Positions 12,911 to 24,779 of a stretch of 64,000 bases of DNA are shown one piece after another. Source of the stretch: Sordariomycetes sp. S80-01Y (Eukaryota; Ascomycota; Sordariomycetes); NCBI GenBank assembly GCA_037042185.1, contig JAXQJY010000033.1:434001-498000 (forward strand), in the 5' to 3' direction. The position numbers were made by a program, and so were the translations under genes. A model generated the notes under the pieces. That model made no database searches. It was not told the origin of the DNA and worked only from the letters and a program-made list of their open reading frames with translations. Within the stretch, counting starts at the first letter, position 1. Every line of letters begins with the position of its first letter.

Positions 12911-15900
12911 TGTGAAGTTAACGGATAAAAACTGCACCAGTTGAGATGGGTCATTGAGCTATGCAAACCAAGAGCCTCGCTCAGCTGTGGCTCTGGGTAG
13001 CTGATATACCTCGCCTTCATCAATATTGCCACGCGGTCTTTCCTATCGAGACATACCCCTTTCGGATAGATGTATGAATTTGTGACAGCCAAGAGCCTCA
13101 TGCAACGAAACAGGCGGGGCCCGACGTTCTTTCATCAATATCCCATCAAATGTCGGAAGCAACGGCAGACGGGCCGCCTCCAGCACTCAGTCGTCCGAAT
13201 TGGCCATGCCTACTGTTCACTGGCTTGGAATGGCAGTACACAATTGAGTGTCCTTCCATTCTTGGTAGCACTCAGGCTAGCCACGTTGCTTGCGCCAATG
13301 GACTGAGTGAAGAACGGCCCACGTACATATGCCGTCGCAGTTCGACGCAACGAGCTCGAAAGCCTGCATAAAATAACCATTTTACTAAAAGCTCTGAAGA
13401 ACATTACGAAGTGGCACCTGGATTATCGCAAGATGTTGCTATGCTGGGAGTGTGCGCGAGTGACCTGAAAAGCGTGGGCATTGGATGCACGGAATGGCGG
13501 ACCACACGGCCATATTGACCCTTCGCCAGCTGTTCCCCTCTTGCAACCTTGAGACTGCCGAGCTAAGGTCTGGTATTGATCAGAACCGCGAGAACCGAGT
13601 CATCGTTGACAGCCAAGCTTCGAATTTGAAAGCCGAAGCATGAAAGGAAACAACGCGGCGGAGGTGTGGTTCCGTCGCACGCAAAATAGCAACAGAGTGG
13701 GTATCCCGATGCGCATATGGGCTCGGCGATGTAACAAGCCAATGAGTGGAGGTGTGGATGTGATGACACTTGATTTCACAGATGTCGGATGCATGAGGAT
13801 GGATGAAAAGGGAGGTGTTTGGGCTGGAATATTTATTGGTAATGTTTACTTGGAGAGCACGTGCCCTCTTGGTCCTTCATCGTTTGTTTACCCGGCACTT
13901 TGCGACTGGCACAGCTTGTTCTCTCGACCTGTTTGAAGACATGGATAGAGGGATCGTAGCTCTGTCAAGAATACCAGACATTCAAGAGATTCCCAGAACC
14001 AAATTGACATAGCCCACACCGTGAGTCACTGATCTTTTTTGTTCGTATACACCCAAGCTTTGTTATTCAGATTCAAGAGACACTGCACGCCGTCAAAAAT
14101 GAAGGTTAACAGTTGATGATCAACGGCGGAAATATATTTATTTGCATTATTGTTCAATCATGAATATTTCACTACTAAAATACTTCAGCGTCTATATTGC
14201 GCAGAGAACTCCGCGACGAGGGCAGCTGCGGATCACCGACGCCTCATCCATCAAACCCGCCGCTCCCCACTGGAAGTCTGTGTAGGGACCTAGCGCAGAA
14301 GACGGACGGCATACAGCGTGTGAGGTATCATTAAAGATGCCCCATGCTAAGTTGGTTTATTTGGAATTAATGCAAGTGTTGGTGTACTTGCTCGTGATAT
14401 CCAGCAACCTGAGGCGCACTTCATCTTGCGTATCTCAGCTCAGATGAGCACCGGAGGACTGCTTTGACCCATCGCAAACCCACAAGCTGAGGCTAAAACT
14501 TTCAGAGGTCCTCAAGACGAATTGTACAGACCCTTTCGGTGATGGCTCCGTTGCCAGCCCCTTTCTTCAGCTGGTGGCGCCGGAGAGCGTACTAAGGGCC
14601 TGGACGTCGCCACCGCCGGAGTAGACTGCCTAACGTCAAGATAGCTACAGGTCCTCAAACCCCTAGCGAATATCTTCTCTTCATATTTGTTCCGCGCTGA
14701 TTGCGGAAGAACTGGACTAATGTCCACCCTGACGCTGAAGACTCCTGTATGAATGAGTTGAAACTGACACTCACAGATCTTCCTGAAGCGAATTGCCCCT
14801 CCTCAGTCGGAGCTAATTCAAATATTGCCTTGTGGAACCCCGCAAAGTCTGTCGTGGCAAATGCTAGCTGTTCTCGGTGTTGCCTCCTGTGATTGATCCC
14901 CTGGACAGGTCTGCCACCATCCTCCAAGTGGGCTCCAGACACCAGTATGCTCGAATCTGTAAGCACTACAATGCAAGCTCTGCTCTTACCATGCACCAAA
15001 TCACACATGAACTATGATCAAAAAAGCTCGGCATATCGTATAATGAACCTTTGCTGATTCTGCAAGAAGCAATGATGTGTTGAGGCCCCCAATATCTCGT
15101 AAAAGCACACAATATTCAAAGCAACATCGGCAACGGCACACGAGGAGCGTTTCTCAATCCTTGGCAATCTGACTATAGTACCAGATGACTGTTTATATCT
15201 GATCTTTAGCGAAGGAGAATGCCTTTGCTCTGATTCCAGCTCATGAGGCATTGGGCTGCGCCAGATCTCGGCCGCCTCCACACACTGCTGGTTCGCTCGC
15301 CAGATACTGCGTCCTCTAATTTTGCGCTATCAACCCGCTAAAACGTCGCCCAAAGCCCTCTTTGAGTCCAGAATTGCCGAAGAAGCATTCTCTCTCGCAG
15401 CTTTAAGGCAATCTTAGCTCACATGAGAAGCTGAGGGCATGTCGGGCATCATGCCGAAAACTTGGCGTCTGTGTAAGTCGAGCAAGGAAGCGGCATACGT
15501 AGCGAGCACGACAACTGTCAGATCTTGGACCTGCATACAAAAACGTGGCCGGACAGATCTTGCATTTAAATACTTGAAGATCTGAGATTCGCTGTGCGGA
15601 CTTTTGGGCGCGTTTCCAGGCGATGCAACTTTGACACTGAAGCTTTAAGACACTTGCAGCAAACGTTCGCCGATCCCTCGACATCAAAATGGCCGACTGC
15701 CGGCCCACTTGGACAATGTCGGTCAGTAAGCCGATGTGGACCTTCAAAACCACCACCATCGTGACTCTGACTGACTCGCGGCCAATGAACACCTCCTCAT
15801 TGACCACAAGGAGGCTCGACTCGGCCATCAAACCGACCAGTCGTTGACTTCAATGCTCCACTGCTCCAGACTTACCCCGGTGCTTCTCCGCAAATGTGGA

Positions 15901-16055
15901 TGTTGTCCATGTGGGAGAGTATCTCTCCCCAGACGGCCATATAAACTCCTCCACGCCAGCCGATATGACCTCCTAGCTCCTCGTACCTACACAGCCGTCT
16001 CCTCGGGTCATCGTCCTCATCGAAGTCGACCGCGTCTTCGTCCAGCACCCTCAAC
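12911..16055. other. Gene-free interval between two divergent genes
   Basis: About 3.1 kb separating the ferric reductase (minus) from the sugar permease (plus). Open frames up to 142 codons occur (for example 15403-15831 minus) but none resembles a known family or shows a convincing exon structure. The part from about 14030 to 14200 is AT-rich and holds a small odd palindrome, GTTGAT-G-ATCAAC, at 14112-14124. It may hold long promoters or a non-coding RNA; nothing specific can be supported. Confidence 0.45.
15940..15945 (+). promoter_or_regulatory. Probable TATA box of the sugar permease gene
   Basis: TATAAA lies 110 bases before the permease ATG at 16056. A few bases upstream, 15927-15932 reads CCCCAG, whose complement CTGGGG fits the SYGGRG carbon-catabolite repressor (CreA/CRE1) consensus. 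A single CreA-type site is weak evidence because the consensus is short. Confidence 0.4.
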
Positions 16056-17730
16056 ATGTTCGGCAAGGTGAAGGAATTCGTTAAGCCCACTGCGGCCAAG
16101 AAGCAGGGGCACTTGTCTCACATCAAGAACAACACCAACGAGACTTGGTACAAGGACCCTTGTCTGCGCAAGAATGTCTGGCACTGCGTCGGGTTCTACT
16201 TCGCCGTCTTCTATCTCGGTTACGATGCATCCCTCATGAACGGGCTTCAGGCCATTCCTGAGTGGCAGGAGTACTTCAACCACCCGTCCGGCAATATCCT
16301 CGGGTTCATCTCTGCGTCTCTGTTCTTGCCCGCCATCATCACCCCCTTCATGGCGTCGTGGATCAACGGCAAATGGGGCCGCAAGTGGTGCATGGCCATT
16401 GGCTCAGTGCTCCTGATTCTCGGTGCTTTCCTCAATGCCTTCGCAAAGGATTTGGGTACTTTCATCGGTGGAAGGGTGATCATTGGTGCCGCTGGTCCCT
16501 TTGGAAAGATTACTGGCATTGCCCTGCTCCAAGAGCTCGCCCACCCTCGTCTTCGCCCGTACGTGGCCACCGCCTATTATTCCAACTACTACGTCGGTCA
16601 GATCGCTGCCGCTTGGTTTTGCTACGGCGCTCTTTCCTGGGCTCCCAGTGACTGGAGGTGGCGTGCTCCTTGCTTGTTCCAGGCTTTTGCCCCCATCGTC
16701 GTCCTCGTCCACCTCCTGTATACTCCCGAAAGCCCACGCTGGCTCGTCGACCACGATCAATCCGACAAAGCTCTCAAAGTTCTTGCTGATGAGCACGCAA
16801 ACGGGGATACCAACGATGAGCTCGTCCGATATGAGTATGAGGAAATTCAGCGTGCTTTGCAGCTGGAGAAGGAGAACCACAACACTAAGTATACCGACTT
16901 CCTGAAGACACCCGGCAACCGACGTCGTCTTCTGGTTCTCGTCACCATGGGAACGGGTTCAAATTGGGTCGGAAATGGAATTATCGCTTACTACCTCAGT
17001 CCTGCTCTTGCTCTGGTTGGTATTGATGCTCCTAATCAAGTTGCTGGCATCAATGGTGGTCTGGCTGTGTGGTCGTTGTTTTGGGCGTACGCCGGTGCGA
17101 TGAGTGCGGAGCGGGTCGGCCGCCGGGTCTTGTGGATCACCGGCACCGCAGGTATGTGTGGTGTCTATGCCATCATTACTGGCCTCAGTGGTGCTTTTGC
17201 ATCTAATCCTTCTCACGCGCTGGGGATTGCTGTGGTGCCGATGATGTACTTCTTCAAGACCTTCTATTGCATGTCTTGGTCGCCGCTCCCTTTCGCCTAC
17301 GGTGCCGAGATCTTGCCGTACAATATGCGCCTTAAGGGCCTGAGTATCGAGCTCAGTGTCCAAAGCGTGGCCTTGACCTTCAACCAGTGGGTCAACCCAG
17401 TTGCACTCGAAGCCATTGGCTGGAAGTAGTAAGTTTATACCTTTCCCCACGTTCGAGGCTCATCGAAAACTAACTGGGAGTAGCTACATTGTCTACATTG
17501 CAGTCATCGCTATGTACCTTGTCCTCATTTTGTTCTACTTCCCGGAGACCAAGGGCATGACTATCGAGGAAGTTTCTGTCCTCTTTGATACAGGCCGCAA
17601 GGGCAATGCGGAAGCTACCGCGGCGATTCTCGAGGGCGATAATAAACATAAGGCAATGGGTATTGCTGGCGATGAGTTCGAAGAGGCTGAGAAGGCCCCT
17701 GCTGTTGTTTCTCATGCCGAGCAGAAGTAG
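16056..17730 (+). CDS. MFS sugar transporter (hexose/lactose permease type)
   Basis: Two exons, 16056-17428 and 17484-17730; the 55-base intron has GTAAGT, a CTAAC branch and TAG. The product is 539 residues, normal for the sugar-porter family. Family motifs are seen in order: 'GYDASLMNGLQAIPEW' in helix 1, 'GKWGRKWCM' after helix 2, 'PESPRWLVD' before the central loop, 'ERVGRRVLW' and 'PETKGMTIEE' after helix 12. The exon junction rebuilds 'GWKYYIVYIA', typical of this family, which confirms the splice. It should be a 12-helix plasma-membrane sugar:H+ symporter. Substrate is not readable from sequence; the N-terminal motif is common in lactose/cellodextrin-type permeases. The gene tail is convergent with the GNAT gene (190 bases). 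Confidence 0.93.
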
Positions 17731-17920
17731 TCTGTTGAGATATAGCCTTGCAACGAAGATTGGCTCCATTACGTGTTTAAACCAACAACGAAAAATTTCC
17801 TGATGCTTTCCAGTCTTTTTGATTACTTTCAAATTTGCCCTTTGCAATCCAGGGCTTCAAGTGAAGGCGCTGAACCACCGCCCTTGAGATGACCAAAAGC
17901 CCATTCTGCTTACCACTGCC

Positions 17921-18439
17921 CTACAACTCCTTCCTATAATACACACGGTCGTATCCATCTTCCTCTCTTCTATCCACCTCCACAAAACCCAGCTTTGGAT
18001 ACAGCTCTAAGTTCTCCCACATCAAAACATTGGTAAACAACGTCAATGCCCCTCGGCCTCTCTCCGTCGCTTCATCCTCTGCGAACTTCATCAATACTTT
18101 TCCATACCCTTTTCCCTGAAACGCTTGATCAACGACAAGATTGTTGACTTTGATGGAGTCTGAGTCTTGTTCGACGCCTAGAACGATTGCGCCCACGACT
18201 TTGCCATCGTCGGGTTGCCCTGGTGTTGTTTCATGAGAGGATCGGGCAATCAGGACGCTGACCTGGTGGGTTTGCAAAAGTGTAGGCCAGTCCGCTTTCA
18301 TGGGGGCTGGAGGTTTTCCGATACGAGGTATGTATTTCTCGTAGGCGGAATGGGTCATTGCCTGGATGACTGGGATGTCCTTGGTTGCGGCAGGCTTGAT
18401 GGTCAGACCCGGAGGCAGCGTCTGGCGCTCATGACCCAT
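17921..18439 (-). CDS. GNAT-family N-acetyltransferase
   Basis: Single exon, 172 residues, starting at the ATG of 18439. The C-terminal half shows the GNAT core: the beta-4 strand 'KVNNLVVDQAF', the acetyl-CoA pyrophosphate loop 'QGKGYGKVLM', a helix rich in acidic residues, and the final 'LYPKLGFVEVDRREEDGYD' typical of small-molecule GNATs. Such enzymes transfer an acetyl group from acetyl-CoA to an amine; the substrate is unknown. No targeting signal is visible, so it is probably cytosolic. Upstream there is a perfect ATGACTCA element and, further away, a TATAAA on the minus strand at 18691-18696. Confidence 0.85.
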   Translation of the reverse strand: MGHERQTLPPGLTIKPAATKDIPVIQAMTHSAYEKYIPRIGKPPAPMKADWPTLLQTHQVSVLIARSSHETTPGQPDDGKVVGAIVLGVEQDSDSIKVNNLVVDQAFQGKGYGKVLMKFAEDEATERGRGALTLFTNVLMWENLELYPKLGFVEVDRREEDGYDRVYYRKEL

Positions 18440-19613
18440 TTTCGCTGGTCTGTTACGCAGAAACTGAGCTGTTCAAGTACACGATATCACAAAGTCTCTC
18501 CTTGCGCCGCATTTGAGGACTTGAAAGATGGGCTTCAGGTGTAATGTGCGCAAATGGAGATAAAGGTAAGCGCATGACTCAATGACCGGCCATGACCGGA
18601 GCTCCACCTCACCCCCGACTACTCACCCCGAGATTGAGTCTCAGGTCACATCCAGCGGCAGGGAGGCATCAAAATGGACTGAGGGGGGTTTTTATACGCC
18701 TGAAATGTCTCCCTTGCAACCTTTGCGTAAGCATCTAGAGCGCATCGTTTGAAAGCACACGGTTGGTCAAATCAATAGCTGCGGTCGTAGAAGGAGCTCG
18801 AATTCGACTTGAACGTTCGGCCTGTCCACAGGTTGAGTAGAACTGTAGATTCGGAGATCGATCGATTCGCAATTACCGGGGCCAGTATTGGCGTCGCGAG
18901 ATACTCCTTTCCCTAAGCCAAGACTTCTCATCGAGCTCATGGTCACCAACTGGGTCAAGTCGTAATTTGTCGAGGTTCGTATGCACGTGCGATCAGTAGA
19001 TCTTGCATAACATCAATGGTATACATCAGAGTTAATTTCAATACCTTATTGTGCAATTTGCCCTAGATTTCGGGGTCAGCAACTTCTCGCAGAATGGTAC
19101 AATGATTCAGTACGTTCTTACCCAACTCCTGAACCATTACGGTGCTTCCCAACAGAGATCTAAGTCGACCAACCGAAAGCACCTTGGACCAAAGTGAGTA
19201 CTTAATATATCACAATAGCTGCAGTAATTACTCCAATCTCACCGGTCTATCATAGGAGGGTTCGCACTGAGCGTTGCTTCTACACGTCAAGGGGTGATTG
19301 GGTGGCGTGCGTGGTTGTGACTACGTGCGCACCAGTAACAACCAAGCGTACTCTATAAAACATGCACCTTTACTGCACTTTCTCATTGGACGAGTACTAA
19401 TGAAAAGAACTCTGTGGAAGAACGTAGAAATCCCGATAGCAAGCTGCAGGGATATTTCAACCACGTCAAGCCCGATGCTTCAAGCAACGTTCGTCCTGAT
19501 GTTGGGAAGTATGTTCTAGTCACAGAGCTCTCAATACTTTCTGAATAGTTTAATTCTACGTTGGTGCTGCGCGCCACTTCTGGTTTAATTGTTTCTTCCT
19601 GCAAACTCCTCTA
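18440..19613. other. Intergenic region upstream of GNAT and the deaminase-like gene
   Basis: No full gene is supported. A short stretch at 19102-19191 starts with ATG, reads openly and ends at a GTGAGT, and another at about 19381-19508 reads openly and ends at GTATGT. Either could be a 5' exon of the downstream deaminase-like gene, but I could not join them in frame to the exon at 19614, so they are left out of the gene model. Confidence 0.4.
18574..18581. promoter_or_regulatory. Gcn4/CPC-1-type bZIP element ATGACTCA
   Basis: A perfect ATGACTCA lies 135 bases upstream of the GNAT start codon. In ascomycetes TGACTCA is the binding site of the cross-pathway control activator (Gcn4, CPC-1, CpcA), so the acetyltransferase may respond to amino-acid starvation. 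The site is short and this is inference. Confidence 0.4.
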
Positions 19614-20940
19614 ATGGAGCAGATCCTGAGTGATGTCAAGAAGACATTTTATCCTAGACTCATCCTGTACGGCGCAATTGCTGAGTTCCACAGTGGAATC
19701 AAGCAGTCTCAGCCATCTACAGACCCCGTCACCAACTCTCGCAGGCACTTTCTTGACTCGTTCTCATATCTATGCGATTTCGAAAAGGGAGGGAAGACAG
19801 TAACTGCTGCGGCGTTACAAAAGTTACCGCGAGGTAATATCTTATGGTTGGCGGCGAATGAGGGGATACGACATGATGTTGAAGCATATGCTCGCGACAT
19901 CTGCAGAAGTCTCATAAATATGGAGCCAGAATCCAAGCCTGTGGTCCGGGACCACATTTTCCAACGAGCAGTGCAGTTTTGCACCCCAAGACTTGCATTC
20001 TATAAAGGACTGCTCCGAAAGCACGCCAGAAACTGCAGAATGCAGTTGGGAATCGAACGCCAAAGGCAGGAAGGTAGAAATCATGTGTCTCTCAGCACGG
20101 ATGTTACTAAACTCAGCAGCGAGCATTCTTCGTCGAAAGCTCAAGAAGCTTTCTGAGCCACCAAGCACCTTGGGCCTCGACGGTCTTGTTAAGCTTTGTT
20201 ATGATATGCGGGGTCCTGAAGTTGACGCCATCAGAGGAAGATCACGAAACCCTGAGGATGGCTTCGGAATGCTCGCACATTATATTGGCCGCCTCGGTGC
20301 AACTCGCGCAGCCGTTGATGCTGTTGTGAGAGGCATCGGAGAAGTAACTGCTCTCAGCAAAATAACCGCGATCCGGACCATAAATCCCCCTGTTCCTCGA
20401 CCTATCAAACTGGAACGTGAGGACATGATAACTTATCAGATTGTGAGGACAATCGGTGAAGACAGCGAATCCCAGAATCCCTTAGATATTCGATCGGCCC
20501 TCCACACGCTTGTGGATCTCGACTTCTCCCAGGCCGGCGATGATATATGCAACAAAATGAATACTACAACCATCATAACACGAGTACATGCCGAGCTTCA
20601 GATTGCGGATCAGTTCAGCCGCTCCGGCTACAATTTTGTTGGCGATAAGTACATTGGTTGCAGCAAGCCGGCGTGCTACTTCTGCTACAACTGGCTTGCC
20701 GACCACAAGCATCTATACGTCCCGCCAGCAACGCACGGGAAGATAATTGCAGGCTGCCGGCGGCCAGACAATGATATTAATGAATCTGGCCAAATGGTGT
20801 TAAAGGAGATGTATGCTAAGATGACTCGCCAGGCTGGTCAGGATATCATCGGTTTTCTACGTAATGAGAATGGGGGGGGTGGAAGGAGGGGGAACTTCAT
20901 GTCGACTGAAGGGTCCAGTTGTGCTGTGAGTAAGATTTGA
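19614..20940 (+). CDS. OTT_1508-like deaminase-fold protein
   Basis: Exons 19614-20073 and 20117-20940 (acceptor 20119 is also in frame), giving 427 residues. The C-terminal part holds a zinc-deaminase signature: 'VHAELQIADQF' with H311-A-E313, then 'CSKPACYFCYNWL' with P338-A-C340-x2-C343. Histidine and two cysteines would bind zinc and the glutamate would act as proton shuttle, as in cytidine-deaminase-like folds. The arrangement fits the OTT_1508-like deaminase family (Pfam PF14441), expanded in fungi. The preceding region ('YPRLILYGAIAEFH', 'CDFEKGGKTVTAAALQKL') is the usual uncharacterised alpha-helical part. Substrate is unknown for fungal members. The start is uncertain: upstream exons may exist between 19100 and 19510. 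A G-rich run near 20873-20890 encodes a glycine/arginine stretch at the C-terminus. Confidence 0.75.
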
Positions 20941-21360
20941 TGAGATTTAGATACATTTGAAAACACGAAAACCCCTATTGCTACCGAATTTGATGCATTG
21001 GTTGTTGCAATCATTACTTATCTCGCTTTTTTATATCTAAACGCGCCGGCCTAACGACGTAGTTCTGTCGAATATGGTCAGTTGTACAGAAAGTACGCAT
21101 ACGACCGCCATTGATTACAGATGAATCAGGCTGACCTACAAATTTCAGTCGATATATTGTAAGGACAAAGCCTTTGTAGAAGGGTACACCTCATTTGAAA
21201 TAGGTTGGTGACCAAAGCAGGGTAGCCGATCCACAAAAAGGTCAACAATCTTTGTCACTAAATGCTCAGATTGAAGTTCACTTTAACAAAATATCAACAT
21301 ATGAGATTTTATTTGAAGCAATGGATATAGATCTGGGCTAAAATTACTGCGTCCCTTCGC
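20941..21360. other. AT-rich convergent intergenic region
   Basis: About 420 bases between the 3' ends of the deaminase-like gene and the LEA-like gene. It is AT-rich and probably holds both 3' untranslated regions. No gene or repeat was seen. Confidence 0.5.
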
Positions 21361-22388
21361 TTATTTGAGGATACCCTTCTTGCCATCGCCGTCAGCGTCG
21401 ACACGCGGGTTCAACTTATCCATCAGTGAAGGCTTGCGTTTCTCATTCGTTTCAGAAACACCCCCAGCGATTGAAGTTCCTGTCGTCTCAGATCGAGGCT
21501 ACCATGGGTTAGCAAAATATTTGAGCGTATCTTTTTTGAGGTAACTTACAACGGTGCTGTCTAGAGTGCTTCCAGCGCCAGCAGTGTTCATACCACCAGT
21601 TTTGGCGGAAGTGCTGTGAGTGTAGCTACCATCTGCTGGCATGTTCTCGCTGTACGCAGAAGACCTGCTGCCAGAAGAGGATGGGTGCAACGCGGTGTTG
21701 GGCAGGTCCTTCTCCTTATTGTAAGGGCCGGGGCAACCCTCAAATTCCCTTAGAGTAGAAGTGTTCTTTCCCTCAAGGGACATGTTGCCTCCAGCTTGGA
21801 ACTCTTCCAAGGACTTGGCGGGAAGAGTTGTCGCCTCATGGTGGATGGGGGCGGCGTGGTGAGTCTCATGGATGGGGACTGTGGTGTGCACAACGTGAGG
21901 TGCAATAGTCTCCTTCTGGACGACGGGCTGGATGTGCTCGTGGACATGGTGATGGATCCGCTCACCAGTGACAGCGGGAGCCATGGTAGTGGTGTGCGTA
22001 GTATCGTGGGTGGTGGAAGTATTGGCAAAGTTGGCACGCTCCTTGTCAAGCTTGGATCGAACTTCCTGCGCGTTGCCATGGTCGAACTCCTTGTGCATTA
22101 CAGGGGCAACATTGTGAGAGCTTGTTTCAGGGCTAAGGGGTGTTAGCGGCTTATGGAGGAGACGTATGAACAATTCACTTACAGTGTTTCCTTCGCCAGT
22201 ACCGGCTGGACGCGAGTCTGATGGTGGTCTTGGTGGACCTCGCGGTCAACGGCCGTGGTGACATTCTCGTGTTGGGTAGGCTTGACATGCTCCTCAGTGA
22301 CGGCAGCGTTGACGTCCTGGTCAACGGTAGTCTTGTGCTTGCCATCCTTGGACAGGAAGCTGGCGGCTGCTTGCTTTGCCTTCTGCAT
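21361..22388 (-). CDS. LEA-like / 'allergen' stress protein
   Basis: Three exons on the minus strand: 22388-22183, 22132-21550 and 21498-21361, giving 308 residues. Both introns have GTAAGT donors, CTAAC branch points and TAG acceptors. The protein is hydrophilic and histidine-rich with repeated 'H-x-H-H' and 'KETIAP' type segments: 'VHQDHHQTRVQPVLAKETL', 'HHHVHEHIQPVVQKETIAP', 'PIHETHHAAPIHH'. This is the fungal family usually annotated as allergen or group-3-LEA-like. The third exon encodes 'KPSLMDKLNPRVDADGDG', the conserved family C-terminus, so the splice is real. If intron 2 is retained the reading frame instead ends after 15 different residues. The function in this family is not established; a protective role during spore formation or stress is inference. 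Confidence 0.85.
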
Positions 22389-24779
22389 TTTTGCGGCTGT
22401 ATGAGATGTGATTATAGTTGATTTGATTGTCGTGATTGTGTGGATGACCTTGGTCTTGGATGATCATTCAACAGGCGCAGTCACTCAAGCTATATACACG
22501 CAAAGCTCCATGAGATTGTGACGAGCCGACAGCTCCAGGAGATAGTCAACGTCATCGTCGTCATTGCAAGGTGATCGGCATCAACTGTCAACGCAGAGTG
22601 CTGCTTCTCGCTTGAACGAGCGGGATGAGGAATGATGATGATGGCAAGACAAACTCAATGTACCGGTCCCGCCGGGGTTTTTGGAGAGCCATAGCGCCGT
22701 TGCCGTTAGCTAGACCGCCCTCCAGGGGCGCTCAGCCATGATTTGAGTTGGCGTCATCGCCTAGTTGGCGATTAGACCTTGCTAGGGCGCTGATCACGGC
22801 GGTGGCTGCCAGCTGAATTGAGCGACAGCTATCGGCATGGGGGAGGGTCATGTTAGGCTAAGCGGTGGCTAGTGGTATGGCGCGGGCATCTGAGTACGAG
22901 AAGACGCCTTCTTTGCGTCACTCTTGCTGTTCAGTGTTGGTGAATGTAGCTTTGCTGCTCGGGTGTCGACGAGGAGTACTGGAATGCTGCTCCCGGTGTT
23001 CAGGTCGACGCTTTCAAACAAGAGCTCCACTGAAGTCAATTCAACCTCCAGCATCTGAAAACAGGCATAGTTAACCTCAGGTTTTCATAAAAAGAAATCT
23101 ATGACATATCGTGTAGAAGTTGAGCTCACCCATGTCTTGGTACGATTTGTTGTTGCTTTTGGCTGTACATCATTACCATCCCCTGCTCGAGGAGACCCTT
23201 CCCGAGACCTCAGGGTCCAGACCCGGGAATTCGGGAGCAATCCAACTATTGGGCGGAACCAGATCGAGGGTCGCATCACTTATACCAGCCTCGATCTTCC
23301 GATTCGGACCGCTAGAGGGAACCAATCCACGATGGACCCGGTCTAACTCCGCTGTCGCTCCGTGTGGGTGAACATGTGGACAGCGTCAGTAGCGTGCACG
23401 GCTGCAGCGATCGCCTCCGGGTTCCCTCCAGTCACCATCGTGATGAGCACATTGACGTCAAGCAGCCAGTTTTTGAGCATGAAACAAGGAAAATCAACAA
23501 GATTGTCAGTGATAAGGCCGCCTACGTGGCACTGCCTCGCTTCTTCTCGAGGTTCCCGTCTAGACTCGCCCCAATCCTACACTTCGCTGGGCTCAGCAAT
23601 CTGATCTCTAGCTCTGATCCTTTTCTTTGAATGATGATTTGATAGTTTGAATTGACTTGTGGTCATCCCGCATTGACAGAACGGAAGGCCCAGTTCCGAA
23701 CTGCCGACACCCGGCGGCGTAAAACAGTTAATGACATGACGTGCAAAGAACAGTCGAATATATTCTTTCGGCCACTCAGCTTATCCCTCAAAATCTTGTT
23801 CCGAAAAATCAGCCACTCTTTGGAACCTACGAGAGACCACGCGTAGTAGTGGCTCGGTTGTTCATAATCAAGCCATGCGCCAGCATTTTGATAGATGCGA
23901 AGTATGCGTTAAAGTCATCGCCATCACGGCTTGCGATAGCGGCCTGTACCTTGCCCGGCCTGGGCCGAATTCAGAACCCAGCGAAGGATTGCATCATGCT
24001 CCAAATCACGCGTGAGTGCCATTACAACGGGTCCGATACAATAGATCCAGCGTGCAAGGCTCGGTAGCCTACATGAAGCATTGAAGAAACGATTTCGAAT
24101 TTGCCTAGGAGAGAATATCTCGTGATTCCTCAGCACAACTTTCAGTCATTACGTTGATGTCATTATCAGATTCATGAATGCTGTTGCCGGGCGAGTAGAC
24201 TTCATATCAGCAATTGATACATACTCAGTAGAGCCAGGTACCCCCGCGCAACCAAAAAGAAAAACAGCGAGTAGACAGGCTCCGAAATCCTGTCTCTTAA
24301 TATGAAACCAAAGAGCCCCAATCGCATCGCAATCAAGCTGGAGGAGTGATATTCTCCGAACAGCACCCGGCTGAGACGACAATACCCAGTCGGGGTCGTA
24401 TGCCACCTTTTTCTTCGAAGCTAGACATGGCTCTTGAGAACTCCTATAAGAAATAGTCTCACCATTGTCACCTGCCCTTGACTTGGTCATGTCTGATCTT
24501 CGACCGGACCCTCGGCCGCGTGAAGGCCGTCCTCCCTTTCGCTCGGCCCCACTTCTCCGGGTTACACGGGGCCGAGGGCCCGGAATAGCCACGGAGCCTT
24601 TGCAGAAGGAATCAGAAGTTGGATGATTCGGATTCCTGGGAAATTGAGAGTAGATCAATAGAAAGCTGTTACTTTGTATAAATTGTCTTCTTCTTCCACT
24701 CGACTTGGACTCTGACTTCGCAGCCTCCCTCTCCATCCTCCCTATTTCTTCCTAAAGGCCAGACTATAACTTTGCAGAA
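22389..24779. other. Gene-free divergent promoter region
   Basis: About 2.4 kb between the LEA-like gene (minus) and the FAD oxidase (plus). The plus-strand frame at 23364-23630 has protein-like character in its second half but matches nothing I know. A minus-strand frame at 24149-24736 (195 codons) is arginine/serine-rich and overlaps the presumed oxidase promoter. I do not call either as a gene. Confidence 0.4.
22491..22496 (-). promoter_or_regulatory. Probable TATA box of the LEA-like gene
   Basis: TATATA sits 103 bases upstream of the ATG at 22388, a usual distance for strongly regulated fungal genes. Confidence 0.4.

Noticed and set aside
12911-12937. Nine extra N-terminal codons on the ferric reductase
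   Set aside because: They begin with GTG; nuclear fungal genes start at ATG, which lies at 12910. The same reasoning moved the starts of the seven-exon transporter, NFS1, the dehydratase and the Dal5-like gene.
15403-15831. 142-codon minus-strand frame
   Set aside because: No domain, no intron signals and no conserved-looking pattern; first codon choice is also unclear.
24149-24736. 195-codon minus-strand frame before the FAD oxidase
   Set aside because: Arg/Ser-rich with no family resemblance; it overlaps the presumed oxidase promoter and ends without gene-like context.
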